Shown here: piece after piece, positions 34,877-43,593 of the stretch
How the letters are laid out: each line of letters opens with the position of its first letter
Position numbering within the stretch: position 1 is the stretch's first letter
From: Neolewinella aurantiaca
GTDB taxonomy: Bacteria > Bacteroidota > Bacteroidia > Chitinophagales > Saprospiraceae
Length of the DNA: 64,000 bases
Assembly: GCF_008014675.1 (NCBI RefSeq)
Contig: NZ_VOXD01000009.1
Span: forward strand, 1-64,000
Direction: 5' to 3'
Notes under the pieces: model-generated
Seen by the model: only the letters and a program-made list of their open reading frames with translations
Databases searched by the model: none
Told to the model about the DNA's origin: nothing
Translations under genes and position numbers: made by a program

Positions 34877-36343
34877 ATGATCAACTGGCTACTGATAGCG
34901 CAAGGCATCTACCTCACCATTCTGGTGGCCACCATGATTCGGATTATTTACGACACTACGGTACCCTCCAAGACTTTTGCCTACCTGATGCTCGTGGTGA
35001 TCCTGCCGGTAGTGGGTATCGTTTTCTACTATGCCGTTGGCACCAACATGCGTAAGCGACGGTTGTACGCCGACAAACTGATCGGAGACGGGAAGGTGCG
35101 GCAAAAACTGATGGCCGAAGCCGAAAGGCACACCGGTGGGCTGCTGGCGACAAGGCAGGAACTTGGGCCTTATAAAAAGCTCATCAACCTGATGCAGCAC
35201 ACCAACCTGAACCCTCTGACCGCTGACAACTCGGTCGACATATTGGTGAACGGCGAGCACAAATTCCCCCGCGTGAAAGAAATGCTCCGCAGGGCGGAGC
35301 ACCACATCCACATCGAATACTACCGGTTTGAGGACGACCTCGTGGGCCGGGGCCTGGAAGAAATCCTCCTGGAACGAGCCCGTGCCGGCGTGAAGATCCG
35401 CCTGATCTACGACGACTTCGGCAGCCGGAGCATCCGCCACAAGATGGCCCACCGACTCCGGGAGGCCGGCGCAGAAGTGATGCCCTACTATCGGATGACG
35501 GCAACCACCTTCCTAAGCCGGTTCAACTACCGCAACCACCGAAAAGTGATCGTGATCGATGGCCACACCGCCTTCGTGGGCGGTATCAACGTAAGCGAAG
35601 CTTACGATAACGAGATCGGTAAAAACAAAAACACACCATTTTGGCGGGACACCCACATGATGGTGAAAGGCTCTGCGGTTCATCAGCTCCAATACCTGTT
35701 TCTGAACGACTGGAACTTCTGTACCAAAGATCAGAAAGTGAGCCTGGAGGAAGCCCGCCAGCACTACTTCCCTGAAATCACGAAGCCCCCCGGGAACATC
35801 GCCATGCAGATCGCTGCCAGCGGGCCCGACTCCAAAGCCCCCGCGATCCTTTACTCCATCCTGCAGGCCATCGATCTGGCCGAAGAGGAATTACTGATCA
35901 CGACGCCGTACTTCATCCCGGGGCAAAGCCTGATGGACAACATCTGTATCGCCGCGGGTACGGGGCTTGATGTCCGGTTAATGGTCCCCCGCAAAGGAGA
36001 CAGTAAAGTAGTGAGCAAGGCCGCAGCATCCTATTACCAGCGCCTGCTGGAAGCAGGCGTTCGGATATTCGAGTACGAGAAAGGCTTCGTTCACGCTAAA
36101 ACGCTGGTTGTGGACCGGGCGCTTTCCATCGTCGGGACGGCCAATCTGGACATCCGCAGTTTCGACCTCAACTTTGAGGTCAACGCTATCGTCTATGACC
36201 AGACGACCGGCAGCCAAATGGCTGCAACCTTTTTCGACGACGCCGAAGAAGCAACGGAGCTCACCCTGGAAGAGTGGATGAAACGGGGAAAACTTACCCG
36301 CTTTATCGAAAAACTTGCCCGCCTGATGTCTCCGGTTCTCTAA
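34877..36343 (+). CDS. cls: Cardiolipin synthase (phospholipase D family)
   Basis: Makes cardiolipin from two phosphatidylglycerol molecules at the inner membrane. 488 residues. Two N-terminal helices (LLIAQGIYLTILVATMIRII and LMLVVILPVVGIVFYYAV), then two HxKx4D phosphodiesterase motifs, HRKVIVID near residue 220 and HAKTLVVD near 405, each followed by GG or GTANLD. Length and layout fit the ClsA type. It appears to be a single gene. Confidence 0.95.
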   Translation: MINWLLIAQGIYLTILVATMIRIIYDTTVPSKTFAYLMLVVILPVVGIVFYYAVGTNMRKRRLYADKLIGDGKVRQKLMAEAERHTGGLLATRQELGPYKKLINLMQHTNLNPLTADNSVDILVNGEHKFPRVKEMLRRAEHHIHIEYYRFEDDLVGRGLEEILLERARAGVKIRLIYDDFGSRSIRHKMAHRLREAGAEVMPYYRMTATTFLSRFNYRNHRKVIVIDGHTAFVGGINVSEAYDNEIGKNKNTPFWRDTHMMVKGSAVHQLQYLFLNDWNFCTKDQKVSLEEARQHYFPEITKPPGNIAMQIAASGPDSKAPAILYSILQAIDLAEEELLITTPYFIPGQSLMDNICIAAGTGLDVRLMVPRKGDSKVVSKAAASYYQRLLEAGVRIFEYEKGFVHAKTLVVDRALSIVGTANLDIRSFDLNFEVNAIVYDQTTGSQMAATFFDDAEEATELTLEEWMKRGKLTRFIEKLARLMSPVL

Positions 36344-36365
36344 CCAAACTTTTATTAGCGTTCAT

Positions 36366-36383
36366 TGCTCCTGCGACCGCGCC
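36366..36383 (+). repeat. Dispersed TGCACCTGCG repeat, copy 15 (variant)
   Basis: TGCTCCTGCGACCGCGCC, one change in the core, 22 bp after the cardiolipin synthase stop codon. Confidence 0.8.
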
Positions 36384-36571
36384 CGGCCTGACCTGGTGAG
36401 CGTGCCGGGGCATTTTCAAAACGCATATCGGTTTTTCCTGTACCTGGGAAAAATCTTAGACTTTACGCTTGATACTAAGCCCCAGGAATTACCGCAATCA
36501 GGGTCTTATTTATTTTCAGCCCTGCACCGGCAGGGGCCGATTAGCACTTTCCCCAAAAAGCAGAACTCGAT

Positions 36572-36589
36572 GGCGGGGACGCAGGTGCA
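36572..36589 (-). repeat. Dispersed TGCACCTGCG repeat, copy 16
   Basis: Minus strand TGCACCTGCGTCCCCGCC, intergenic. Confidence 0.88.
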
Positions 36590-36728
36590 GGGTCTGGTTA
36601 AGAGAAAGAGCGTTGATCCAGAAAGCAATCAACTTGCTGAAAATAAATTCTCCCGGCCTGTCCTGTTTTTTGCTTCCCGTTCGTAATAGAGTTGTAACCG
36701 AATTTGTAACTGCAAAAAAACAACTACT

Positions 36729-37073
36729 ATGCAGGACTTTATGATGCTTTTCCGCAGCGAAGAAAACCCAACCGAACGCCCCTCCCCCGAAGCCCTTCAG
36801 GCGGAGATCAAACTCTGGGAAGCCTGGATTGGCGGCATCGCCGCCCAGGGCAAATTCCTTAGTTCAGAAGCCCTTGACTACACCGGAAAAACCCTGATGG
36901 CAGACGGTACGGTAACCGATGGCCCCTACACCGAGCTCAAAGAGATTATTGGCGGGTACATCCTCCTGAAGGCCACCGACTGGGACGATGCGGTCGCGCT
37001 GGCCAAAGGCTGCCCCGTACTGAGCGCTCCGGGCGGCAAGGTGGAGATTCGCCCCATCATGGACCTGGGCTAA
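36729..37073 (+). CDS. YCII-related (DGPF) protein
   Basis: 114 residues with a ferredoxin-like alpha/beta fold of the YCII superfamily: FMMLFRSEENP at the start, the ADGTVTDGPYTELKEIIGGY segment containing the DGPF-type motif, and VEIRPIMDLG at the end. The biochemical role is unknown. Proteins of this type are regularly encoded beside ECF42 sigma factors, and the next gene here is one, so the pair is most likely a sigma-partner unit. Confidence 0.9.
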   Translation: MQDFMMLFRSEENPTERPSPEALQAEIKLWEAWIGGIAAQGKFLSSEALDYTGKTLMADGTVTDGPYTELKEIIGGYILLKATDWDDAVALAKGCPVLSAPGGKVEIRPIMDLG

Positions 37074-37196
37074 AATTCAAGGGCCGTTAGCCCGCAGAGC
37101 GCCGAAGCATTAGTAGTTTGTGGCCGCTAATGCTTCGTGGGGGCAATCGCACCTTCGCTTTGTGGGCCAACGGCCCTCCTTTTCAACCATCCGCAA

Positions 37197-38423
37197 ATGC
37201 TACTTCCCAATCTTTTCCGGACCGAGTACGGAAAAATCGTTGCGGTACTCGTTCGCTCGTTCGGCATCGCCCGGGTTGGGATAGCCGAAGACATCGCCAG
37301 TGACACCTTTCTGATCGCCGCAGAAACCTGGGGAACCAAAGGCCTGCCCGCAAACCCAACCGCATGGCTCTATACCACCGCAAAAAACCGGGCCTGCGAC
37401 CTCCTGCGCCGGGAAGGTGTTTTTGTCAACAAAGTGCAGCCAGAACTACAGCGAGCCCCAACAACCTGCGGAATTGACGAGCCCGACTTTTCGCCGGCCG
37501 GTTTCAAGGACAGCCAGCTGCGGATGATTTTTGCGCTCTGTCATCCTGAACTGAACACCGAAACCCAGGTAGCGCTGTGCCTGCGCATTTTGTGTGGTTT
37601 TGGTGTCGGGGAAATTGCAGCGGCCTTCCTGACCAGCAAAGACACCATCAATAAACGACTGAGCAGGGGTAAAAACCGGTTACGCAAAGTGATGACCAAC
37701 CTTGAGCTGCCAGCCGACTCCGAATTGCCCACCCGGCTTGACGGCGTACTGACCACTATTTACCTTCTTTTCAACGAAGGGTATTATTCCACCGGAACAG
37801 CAACTAACTTCAGGCGGGACCTTTGCGCGGATGCCATCCGGCTGACCCTGATGCTCACCCGAAATGACCTTACCGACCAACCGCGGGTCAGCGCACTGCT
37901 TGCTCTGATGTGCTTCCATACCTCCCGTTTTGATGCAAGGCTAACTGACAACGGAGACCTGATTGATTACGACGACCAGGACCGATCGCTCTGGGACGAA
38001 CGGCTCGTCCGACAGGGAAGCCGGTATTTCGAGCGGGCAACCGCCGGAGGAGCCGTCGGCCGCTACCAACTCGAAGCAGCCATTGCCTTTATGCATACCT
38101 CTCCCAACCCGGGGCCAGATAAATGGCCTAACATCCTGGCGTTGTACAACCGCTTGCTTATGAAAGCTTACTCTCCCGTTGCAGCATTGAACCGGACCTA
38201 CGCCCTGAGCAGGGTTCATGGAGCCCAAGCAGCGCTGAACGAAGCCCTTAAAATTAATCTTCGGGGTCACCTTGGCTACCAGCTTTTGCTGGGCGAGCTT
38301 TACGTACAGCTGGAGGACGAAAAACTGGCGCAGTATCACTTCAACCGTGCGCTCACCCTGACGAGAAACCCGGCGGTCCGCCGGCGAATTACGGCAAAGC
38401 TGGCAGGTTGCAACCAAGCCTGA
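37197..38423 (+). CDS. ECF sigma factor of the ECF42 type (with C-terminal extension)
   Basis: 408 residues from the ATG at 37197 (MLLPNLFRTEYGKIVAVLVR); the frame extends to 37137 but the added residues are not conserved-looking. Residues 1-170 hold sigma region 2 (ASDTFLIAAETW, NPTAWLYTTAKNRACDLLRR) and region 4 (EIAAAFLTSKDTINKRLSRG). Residues about 180-408 form the helical DUF6596/TPR-like extension characteristic of ECF42 (YLLFNEGYY, RLTLMLTRN, YQLEAAIAFMHT, LNRTYALSRVHG). The extension is thought to control activity in place of an anti-sigma factor; none is seen here. Follows the YCII gene by 123 bp. Confidence 0.93.
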   Translation: MLLPNLFRTEYGKIVAVLVRSFGIARVGIAEDIASDTFLIAAETWGTKGLPANPTAWLYTTAKNRACDLLRREGVFVNKVQPELQRAPTTCGIDEPDFSPAGFKDSQLRMIFALCHPELNTETQVALCLRILCGFGVGEIAAAFLTSKDTINKRLSRGKNRLRKVMTNLELPADSELPTRLDGVLTTIYLLFNEGYYSTGTATNFRRDLCADAIRLTLMLTRNDLTDQPRVSALLALMCFHTSRFDARLTDNGDLIDYDDQDRSLWDERLVRQGSRYFERATAGGAVGRYQLEAAIAFMHTSPNPGPDKWPNILALYNRLLMKAYSPVAALNRTYALSRVHGAQAALNEALKINLRGHLGYQLLLGELYVQLEDEKLAQYHFNRALTLTRNPAVRRRITAKLAGCNQA

Positions 38424-38433
38424 AAGAGTTCCC

Positions 38434-38451
38434 TGCACCTGCGTCCGCGCA
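38434..38451 (+). repeat. Dispersed TGCACCTGCG repeat, copy 17
   Basis: TGCACCTGCGTCCGCGCA followed by AAAAGAG, intergenic, 10 bp after the sigma factor stop codon. Confidence 0.9.
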
Positions 38452-38526
38452 AAAAGAGATAAAACGGGCGATTATGAAACCCAGCCTGTATTGTTGCGTT
38501 AGCCCTACAAACGCAAAGACCATCCC

Positions 38527-40341
38527 ATGCAGATTCTTGTAATAAACGCTGGCTCCTCTTCCGTAAAAGCGGCCGTGATTGATCCTGAAACCGGCAAACG
38601 CAGCCTGGAGATGAACGCCGAGCGCTTGCTCGACGCCCCCTTGATCGAGTTTTCCGATGGCACCAAAATCGAACTGGAAAGCAAAGGCCCCGAACGCGCT
38701 ATTGCTGTCTGCCTCGAAGCTCTGAAAGATAAACTCAAAGACACGCCCATTGCGGGAGTAGGTCACCGCGTTGTTCATGGGGGAGAAGACTTTGACCGGG
38801 CCGCGCGTATTGACGAAGAAGTGGAAGCAAAAATCGAAGCACTGGAGAAGCTCGCTCCGCTGCACAACCCCATCAATCTTCGGGGCATCCGCGCCGCCAG
38901 GGAACTCTTTGCGGACGTAAGCCACTTTGCGGTCTTCGATACAGCTTTTCATCAGAGTATGCCCCGGCGGGCCAAAACGTACGCGCTGCCCAAAGACCTG
39001 ATGGCCGAGCACGGCATCCGGCGTTACGGGTTCCACGGCACAAGCCATAAATACGTTGCGGCAGAAGCCGCCCGCTACCTTGGTGCTCAGCCCAAAGACC
39101 TCCGCATCATTACCTGCCACCTGGGTAACGGCTGCTCGGTAGCCGCCATCGAGTTCGGACGCTCCGTAGAAACGAGCATGGGAATGACCCCACTCGAAGG
39201 TCTCGTGATGGGTACCCGCTCGGGTGATCTCGACCCCGGCATTATCCCTTATCTGCACGAGCAAACCGGACTACCCCCCGAAGAGATCGATGAACTGCTG
39301 AACCGCCAGAGCGGGCTAAAGGGCCTCACCGGAGTAGGAAACGATATGCGGACGATCCTGGATGAGTCGACCAAAGGGAACGCCGACTGCCAGCTGGCCG
39401 TGCAGGTATTCACCCACCGGTTGCGCAAATACATCGGTGCCTACGCCGCCATCATGGCCGGAGTAGACGCAATCGTTTTTACCGGTGGCATCGGTGAAAA
39501 CAGCCCCATCATCCGCCACCGGGCCAGTCAGCGACTCAGCTACCTCGGCGCTATCATCAACGAAGACAAAAACGCAACGACCCGGTTATCAGAAACCGCT
39601 CCGGTGGTGGATTTCAGTATGCAGCACAGCCGGGTAAAACTCCTTGCCGTAAAGACCGACGAGCAACTCGCGATCGCCCGCGAGTGCGGAAAGCTGATCG
39701 AAAAGGCAGACGCGGTGAATACGTTACCGACCATCCCCGTAGCTATTTCTGCCCGCCACATTCACCTTCGCCGGGAAACAGTTGACGCACTCTTCGGCCC
39801 CGGGTACGAACTGAAGGTAAAAAAATGGCTCAGCCAGCCAGGGCAGTTTGCCGCCGAAGAGACCGTAACCGTAGTAGGGCCCCGCAATACCATCGAGCGG
39901 GTCCGCGTACTCGGGCCGGTACGGAGTAAGGATCAGCTGGAGATCAGCCGGACAGATGAGTTCTTCCTTGGCATCGATGCGCCCGTCCGGGAATCGGGGA
40001 AAGTTGAAGATACTCCGGGTTGTAAACTGATTGGCCCGGCCGGAGAGTTCCTGCTTGAGGACGGTGTGATCTGCGCCTGGCGGCATATCCACATGACCCC
40101 CGAAGACGCAGCTGTTTTTGGCGTCCAGGACCGGGACATCGTCGAGGTAGCGGTAGGCAGTGGGGAGCGCAGCCTCGTTTTCGGGAACGTACTGATCCGG
40201 GTATCCCCGAAGTACAAATTAGAAATGCACATCGATACCGACGAGGGTAACGCTGCTGAAATCAATACCGGAGAAGAAGGCGTCTTACAGGAGACCTCGG
40301 GCTCAGGAACCCTCCGCAAACGCAGAGTCATGGAAGCTTAG
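38527..40341 (+). CDS. ackA: Bifunctional acetate kinase - phosphate acyltransferase (AckA-PduL fusion)
   Basis: 604 residues, about 200 longer than acetate kinase. Residues 1-395 are acetate kinase: MQILVINAGSSSVKAAVID, GHRVVHGG, FDTAFHQSMP, RRYGFHGTSHKYV, CHLGNGCS and FTGGIGENSP. Residues about 405-590 are a PduL-type phosphotransacylase with its zinc-binding histidine motifs: VAISARHIHL, CAWRHIHMTPEDA and LEMHIDTDEGNAA. The two halves catalyse consecutive steps, acetyl-CoA to acetyl phosphate and acetyl phosphate to acetate with ATP (reversible). A fused pair could pass acetyl phosphate directly. No encapsulation peptide is seen, so not a microcompartment protein. Next to an Lrp regulator and threonine-catabolic genes. 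Confidence 0.93.
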   Translation: MQILVINAGSSSVKAAVIDPETGKRSLEMNAERLLDAPLIEFSDGTKIELESKGPERAIAVCLEALKDKLKDTPIAGVGHRVVHGGEDFDRAARIDEEVEAKIEALEKLAPLHNPINLRGIRAARELFADVSHFAVFDTAFHQSMPRRAKTYALPKDLMAEHGIRRYGFHGTSHKYVAAEAARYLGAQPKDLRIITCHLGNGCSVAAIEFGRSVETSMGMTPLEGLVMGTRSGDLDPGIIPYLHEQTGLPPEEIDELLNRQSGLKGLTGVGNDMRTILDESTKGNADCQLAVQVFTHRLRKYIGAYAAIMAGVDAIVFTGGIGENSPIIRHRASQRLSYLGAIINEDKNATTRLSETAPVVDFSMQHSRVKLLAVKTDEQLAIARECGKLIEKADAVNTLPTIPVAISARHIHLRRETVDALFGPGYELKVKKWLSQPGQFAAEETVTVVGPRNTIERVRVLGPVRSKDQLEISRTDEFFLGIDAPVRESGKVEDTPGCKLIGPAGEFLLEDGVICAWRHIHMTPEDAAVFGVQDRDIVEVAVGSGERSLVFGNVLIRVSPKYKLEMHIDTDEGNAAEINTGEEGVLQETSGSGTLRKRRVMEA

Positions 40342-40349
40342 CATTGCGG

Positions 40350-40814
40350 TCAGATGTTCAGAGAGGAAGTATGCTTGATGTCTTTCAGAACAAAAGTTGA
40401 GTTGAGCTCTCCGATGTTTTCAATTTTGGACAGCTTGTACTTGATGAAGTTGTGGTAGTCCTCCAGACTCCGGCTATTGATTTTAAGAATGAAATCTACC
40501 CTGCCGGCCATGTGATAACACTCCTGGACTTCCTCGAGGGCTTGAATTTGTTCTTCGAACTTCTCGATGAATGTTTTGTCGTGGTACCGCATGGAAACCT
40601 GGCAGAAGGCAGTCACCGGCAGGTCGAACTGTTTTTTGTCGAGCAAGACAACGTACTTCCTGATTACGCCGCTTTTTTCGAGCCTTTTGATTCGTTCGTA
40701 TACCGGTGACGCCGTAAGATTGAGATGCGCAGCAATCTCCTTCGCCGTTTTTTTGGAATCCTCCTGTAGAATACGGAGGATGGTCAGATCCGTTTCGTCA
40801 ATTTTCTGAGACAT
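40350..40814 (-). CDS. Lrp/AsnC family transcriptional regulator
   Basis: 154 residues from the ATG at 40814 (MSQKIDETDLTILRILQEDS); the frame extends 12 codons further but this is the family start. Residues 1-60 are the winged helix-turn-helix (KTAKEIAAHLNLTASPVYERIKRLEKSGVIRKY). Residues 65-150 are the ligand-binding RAM domain (ECYHMAGRVDFILKINSRSL). It is divergent from tdh, with palindromes in the intervening DNA that suit Lrp binding. Likely senses an amino acid and controls tdh-kbl and itself. Its stop faces the AckA-PduL gene, 8 bp away. Confidence 0.94.
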   Translation of the reverse strand: MSQKIDETDLTILRILQEDSKKTAKEIAAHLNLTASPVYERIKRLEKSGVIRKYVVLLDKKQFDLPVTAFCQVSMRYHDKTFIEKFEEQIQALEEVQECYHMAGRVDFILKINSRSLEDYHNFIKYKLSKIENIGELNSTFVLKDIKHTSSLNI

Positions 40815-40865
40815 CGGCACAAGAATTTTTACTGATTGTTGGTGCGACAAGTATTTCGGAACAGC

Positions 40866-40902
40866 AAAAAAACCTGTTTATTTTCAAAAAACCGTGTTTT
40901 TT
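40866..40902. promoter_or_regulatory. Putative Lrp-type operator, two adjacent palindromes
   Basis: AAAAAAC-CGT-GTTTTTT (40886-40902) is a perfect 17-bp palindrome, preceded by AAAC-CT-GTTT (about 40870-40879). They sit in an AT-rich stretch between the divergent lrp-like and tdh genes, where such regulators commonly bind. Confidence 0.5.
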
Positions 40903-41027
40903 ATCTGATTCATGCAAAAAGTAGCGTCGATTTACGGCAACTACTAATTTTACTGGTAACGGAGCGTCTTTATCCGGCTCCTGAATGAAGAGATTGAGCC
41001 AAGCTCATTTGACCAAAAACAGTAAGC

Positions 41028-42008
41028 ATGAAACCGATCATCTTAGTAACCGGAGCCAATGGCCAGTTGGGAAGTGTGCTCATTCCCGCGCTGCGAAACC
41101 GTTATGGCACCGACAATGTCATTGCCTCCGACCTACGCGGGCGTACCGACCAGGAAGAACGCTTTGAAGTTCTCGATGCCACCGATGAAGACCGGATGAC
41201 GGAGATCGTCCGCAGGTACGGGGTTACCCAGATTTATCATTTGGCGGCGATCCTCTCGGCCAACGGTGAAAAAAATCCGGTACGGACCTGGGACGTGAAC
41301 ATGCAAGCCTTTCTGAACGTCCTCGAGGTTTCCAGAAAAGAAAGAATAGAGAAGGTCTTTTACCCCAGCTCCATAGCGGTATTCGGGGAGAGTGCTCCGC
41401 TGGAAAACACGCCGAACGACGCCTTCCTCGACCCGCTGACCTCCTACGGCATCAGTAAAGCCGCCGGAGAAAACTGGGCAAAGTACTATTTCGTCAAGTA
41501 CGGATTAGACGTACGCTCCGTTCGCTACCCCGGCGTGATCGGCTACCAGTCGGACCCGGGAGGTGGCACCACCGACTACGCGGTGGAGATTTTCCACTAC
41601 GCCGTCAGAGAACAGCCTTTCAGCTGTTTTCTCAACCCCGACGAGAAGCTGCCGATGATCTTTATGGACGACGCCATCCGGGCCACCATCGAGCTGATGG
41701 AAGCACCGAAAGAAAGCATCACCAACCGCAGTTCTTACAACCTGGCCGGACTCAGCTTCTCCCCCGCTGAGCTGACCGCCGCTATTCAAAAACATTGTCC
41801 TGACTTTCGGGTCAGTTACACCCCGGACGACCGACAGAACATCGCCGCCAAATGGCCTAACAGCATCGACGACTCTGCCGCCCGCACCGACTGGGGCTGG
41901 GAACCCGAATATAAAATGGAAGAGCTGGTGGAAACCATGCTGACGAACCTCCGAAAGAAATACGAACACGAAAAGACGAGGTTGAACCAACTAACGGCAG
42001 AAGTTTAG
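41028..42008 (+). CDS. tdh: L-threonine 3-dehydrogenase, short-chain (SDR/epimerase-like) type
   Basis: Oxidises L-threonine to 2-amino-3-ketobutyrate with NAD+. 326 residues. Extended-SDR features: ILVTGANGQLGSVLIPAL (NAD site), YHLAAILSANGE, SSIAVFGE with the catalytic serine/threonine, and YGISKAAGENW with Tyr-x3-Lys. The GVIGYQSDPGGGTTDYAVEIF segment is diagnostic for SDR-type TDH as opposed to GalE-like epimerases. kbl follows 115 bp downstream on the same strand, completing the pathway. Confidence 0.95.
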   Translation: MKPIILVTGANGQLGSVLIPALRNRYGTDNVIASDLRGRTDQEERFEVLDATDEDRMTEIVRRYGVTQIYHLAAILSANGEKNPVRTWDVNMQAFLNVLEVSRKERIEKVFYPSSIAVFGESAPLENTPNDAFLDPLTSYGISKAAGENWAKYYFVKYGLDVRSVRYPGVIGYQSDPGGGTTDYAVEIFHYAVREQPFSCFLNPDEKLPMIFMDDAIRATIELMEAPKESITNRSSYNLAGLSFSPAELTAAIQKHCPDFRVSYTPDDRQNIAAKWPNSIDDSAARTDWGWEPEYKMEELVETMLTNLRKKYEHEKTRLNQLTAEV

Positions 42009-42123
42009 CTTACTTTCCGTGAACCACTGGCTTTATAACAGTTTCTAAACTTCGGCACCGCTGCATAAAGCCTGTACGCAATGCCCGCGCACCAACCACT
42101 AACCAACCTCAAAAAATTATACC

Positions 42124-43311
42124 ATGTACAACATTAAGGAAGACCTTCAGCAAGAACTGAACGAGATGCGCGAAGCCGGCGTATTCAAAGAAGAGCGCGT
42201 TATCACAACCCCACAGGGCGCCGAAATCGATACGGTGAGCACCCCGCACGTACTCAACTTCTGCGCTAATAATTACCTCGGCCTGTCTTCTCACCCGGAA
42301 CTGCTGAAAGCAAGTAAGGACACCATCGACAGTCACGGCTTCGGCCTGTCATCGGTTCGCTTCATCTGCGGCACTCAGGATATCCATAAAGAACTTGAAC
42401 GCAAAACCGCCGAGTTCCTCGGCATGGAAGATTGTATTCTCTACGCCGCCGCCTTCGATGCCAACGGCGGACTCTTCGAACCCATCCTAACCAAAGAGGA
42501 CGCCATCATTTCCGATGCGCTCAACCACGCCTCCATCATCGACGGTATCCGCCTGTGTAAAGCACAGCGCCACCGGTACGCCCACAACGACATGGCCGCG
42601 CTGGAGGAAGAACTCAAAAAAGCATCCGGCGCCCGCCGCAAACTCATCGTTACCGATGGTTCCTTCTCGATGGACGGCACGATCGCTCAACTCGACAAAA
42701 TCTGTGACCTCGCCGACAAGTACGACGCGATGGTGATGGTCGACGAATGCCATTCCACCGGTTTCATCGGTAAGACCGGCCGGGGCGTCCACGAATACCG
42801 CGACGTGATGGGACGTATTGACATCATAACCGGCACCTACGGCAAAGCGCTTGGTGGCGCCTCCGGCGGCTTCACCGCCGCCCGCAAGGAGATTGTGGAC
42901 ATGTTGCGCCAGCGCTCCCGCCCCTACCTGTTCTCCAATACCGTTGCGCCCAGCATCGTCGGGGCCTCCATCCGGGCTATCGACATGCTCACCGAGTCGA
43001 CCGATCTGCGCGACAAGCTCGCCGCCAATACAAAATACTTCCGCGAGGGTATGACCGCCGCCGGCTTCGACATCATCCCCGGAGATCACCCGATCGTGCC
43101 GATCATGCTGTACGAAGCGCCGTTGGCGCAGCAGTTTGCCAGCCGCTTGCTGGAAGAAGGGATTTATGTTATCGGTTTCTTCTACCCCGTAGTACCCAAA
43201 GGCAAAGCCCGGATCCGGGTGCAGCTTTCTGCCGGACACGAGACGGAGCACCTAGACAAAGCCATCACGGCCTTCGTGAAGGTTGGAAAAGAACTCGGCG
43301 TTGTTGAATAA
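42124..43311 (+). CDS. kbl: Glycine C-acetyltransferase (2-amino-3-ketobutyrate CoA ligase)
   Basis: PLP enzyme that splits 2-amino-3-ketobutyrate with CoA into glycine and acetyl-CoA. 395 residues, alpha-oxoamine synthase family: [47 protein letters not shown], the PLP-lysine motif [13 protein letters not shown], and the terminal [19 protein letters not shown]. Works directly after TDH. Followed by a perfect hairpin. Confidence 0.96.
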   Translation: MYNIKEDLQQELNEMREAGVFKEERVITTPQGAEIDTVSTPHVLNFCANNYLGLSSHPELLKASKDTIDSHGFGLSSVRFICGTQDIHKELERKTAEFLGMEDCILYAAAFDANGGLFEPILTKEDAIISDALNHASIIDGIRLCKAQRHRYAHNDMAALEEELKKASGARRKLIVTDGSFSMDGTIAQLDKICDLADKYDAMVMVDECHSTGFIGKTGRGVHEYRDVMGRIDIITGTYGKALGGASGGFTAARKEIVDMLRQRSRPYLFSNTVAPSIVGASIRAIDMLTESTDLRDKLAANTKYFREGMTAAGFDIIPGDHPIVPIMLYEAPLAQQFASRLLEEGIYVIGFFYPVVPKGKARIRVQLSAGHETEHLDKAITAFVKVGKELGVVE

Positions 43312-43354
43312 GGAGTAAAGTAACTTCATCAGACTACCTTTCCGCGAATTCGAT

Positions 43355-43390
43355 GAAATGACCGCAGAAGCAAGCTTCTGCGGTCATTTC
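43355..43390. terminator. Perfect 17-bp hairpin after kbl
   Basis: GAAATGACCGCAGAAGC and GCTTCTGCGGTCATTTC are exact inverse complements with a 2-base centre. A short TGTTTC follows instead of a long T-run. It ends the tdh-kbl unit. Confidence 0.75.
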
Positions 43391-43430
43391 TGTTTCAAGA
43401 TGATGCTATCGTACTCCACGATTCAGTCAC

Positions 43431-43593
43431 TATACCTAAGCCGGAGTGGTTTGGGACAATTAGCGCGAAGCTAACGCGGTTCCTGACAAGGCAAAAAACG
43501 TAGCCGAAGCCTTAGCTTCGGTGAGGCTTTTTAACGAAGTCAGGGATCGCGATAGCGAGTGAAAAAGTCCCAAACCATTCTGACTTAGGTATA
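43431..43593. mobile_element. MITE-like element with 27-bp terminal inverted repeats
   Basis: 163 bp. The left end (43431-43457, starts TATACCTAAG) and right end (43567-43593, ends CTTAGGTATA) are inverse complements with three mismatches in 27. Inside, TTCCTGAC/GTCAGGGA and GCCGAAGC/GCTTCGGT form nested stems, so the whole element can fold into one structure. No coding capacity. The right end supplies the last codons and stop of the amine oxidase gene. A single related end is at 50071. Confidence 0.8.

Larger units (their letters stand above)
36344..36728. other. 385 bp gap with two dispersed repeats and GTAAC direct repeats
   Basis: Contains repeat copies 15 and 16 in opposite orientation. 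Just before the YCII gene, GTAA words occur at 36683, 36694 and 36706 (TTCGTAAT, GTTGTAAC, TTTGTAAC), spaced 11 and 12 bp, one helical turn apart. They may be a regulator site or promoter for the YCII-sigma pair. No ORF is supported. Confidence 0.5.

Noticed and set aside
38389-39264. 291-residue minus-strand reading frame
   Set aside because: Antisense to the AckA domain and the sigma factor end.
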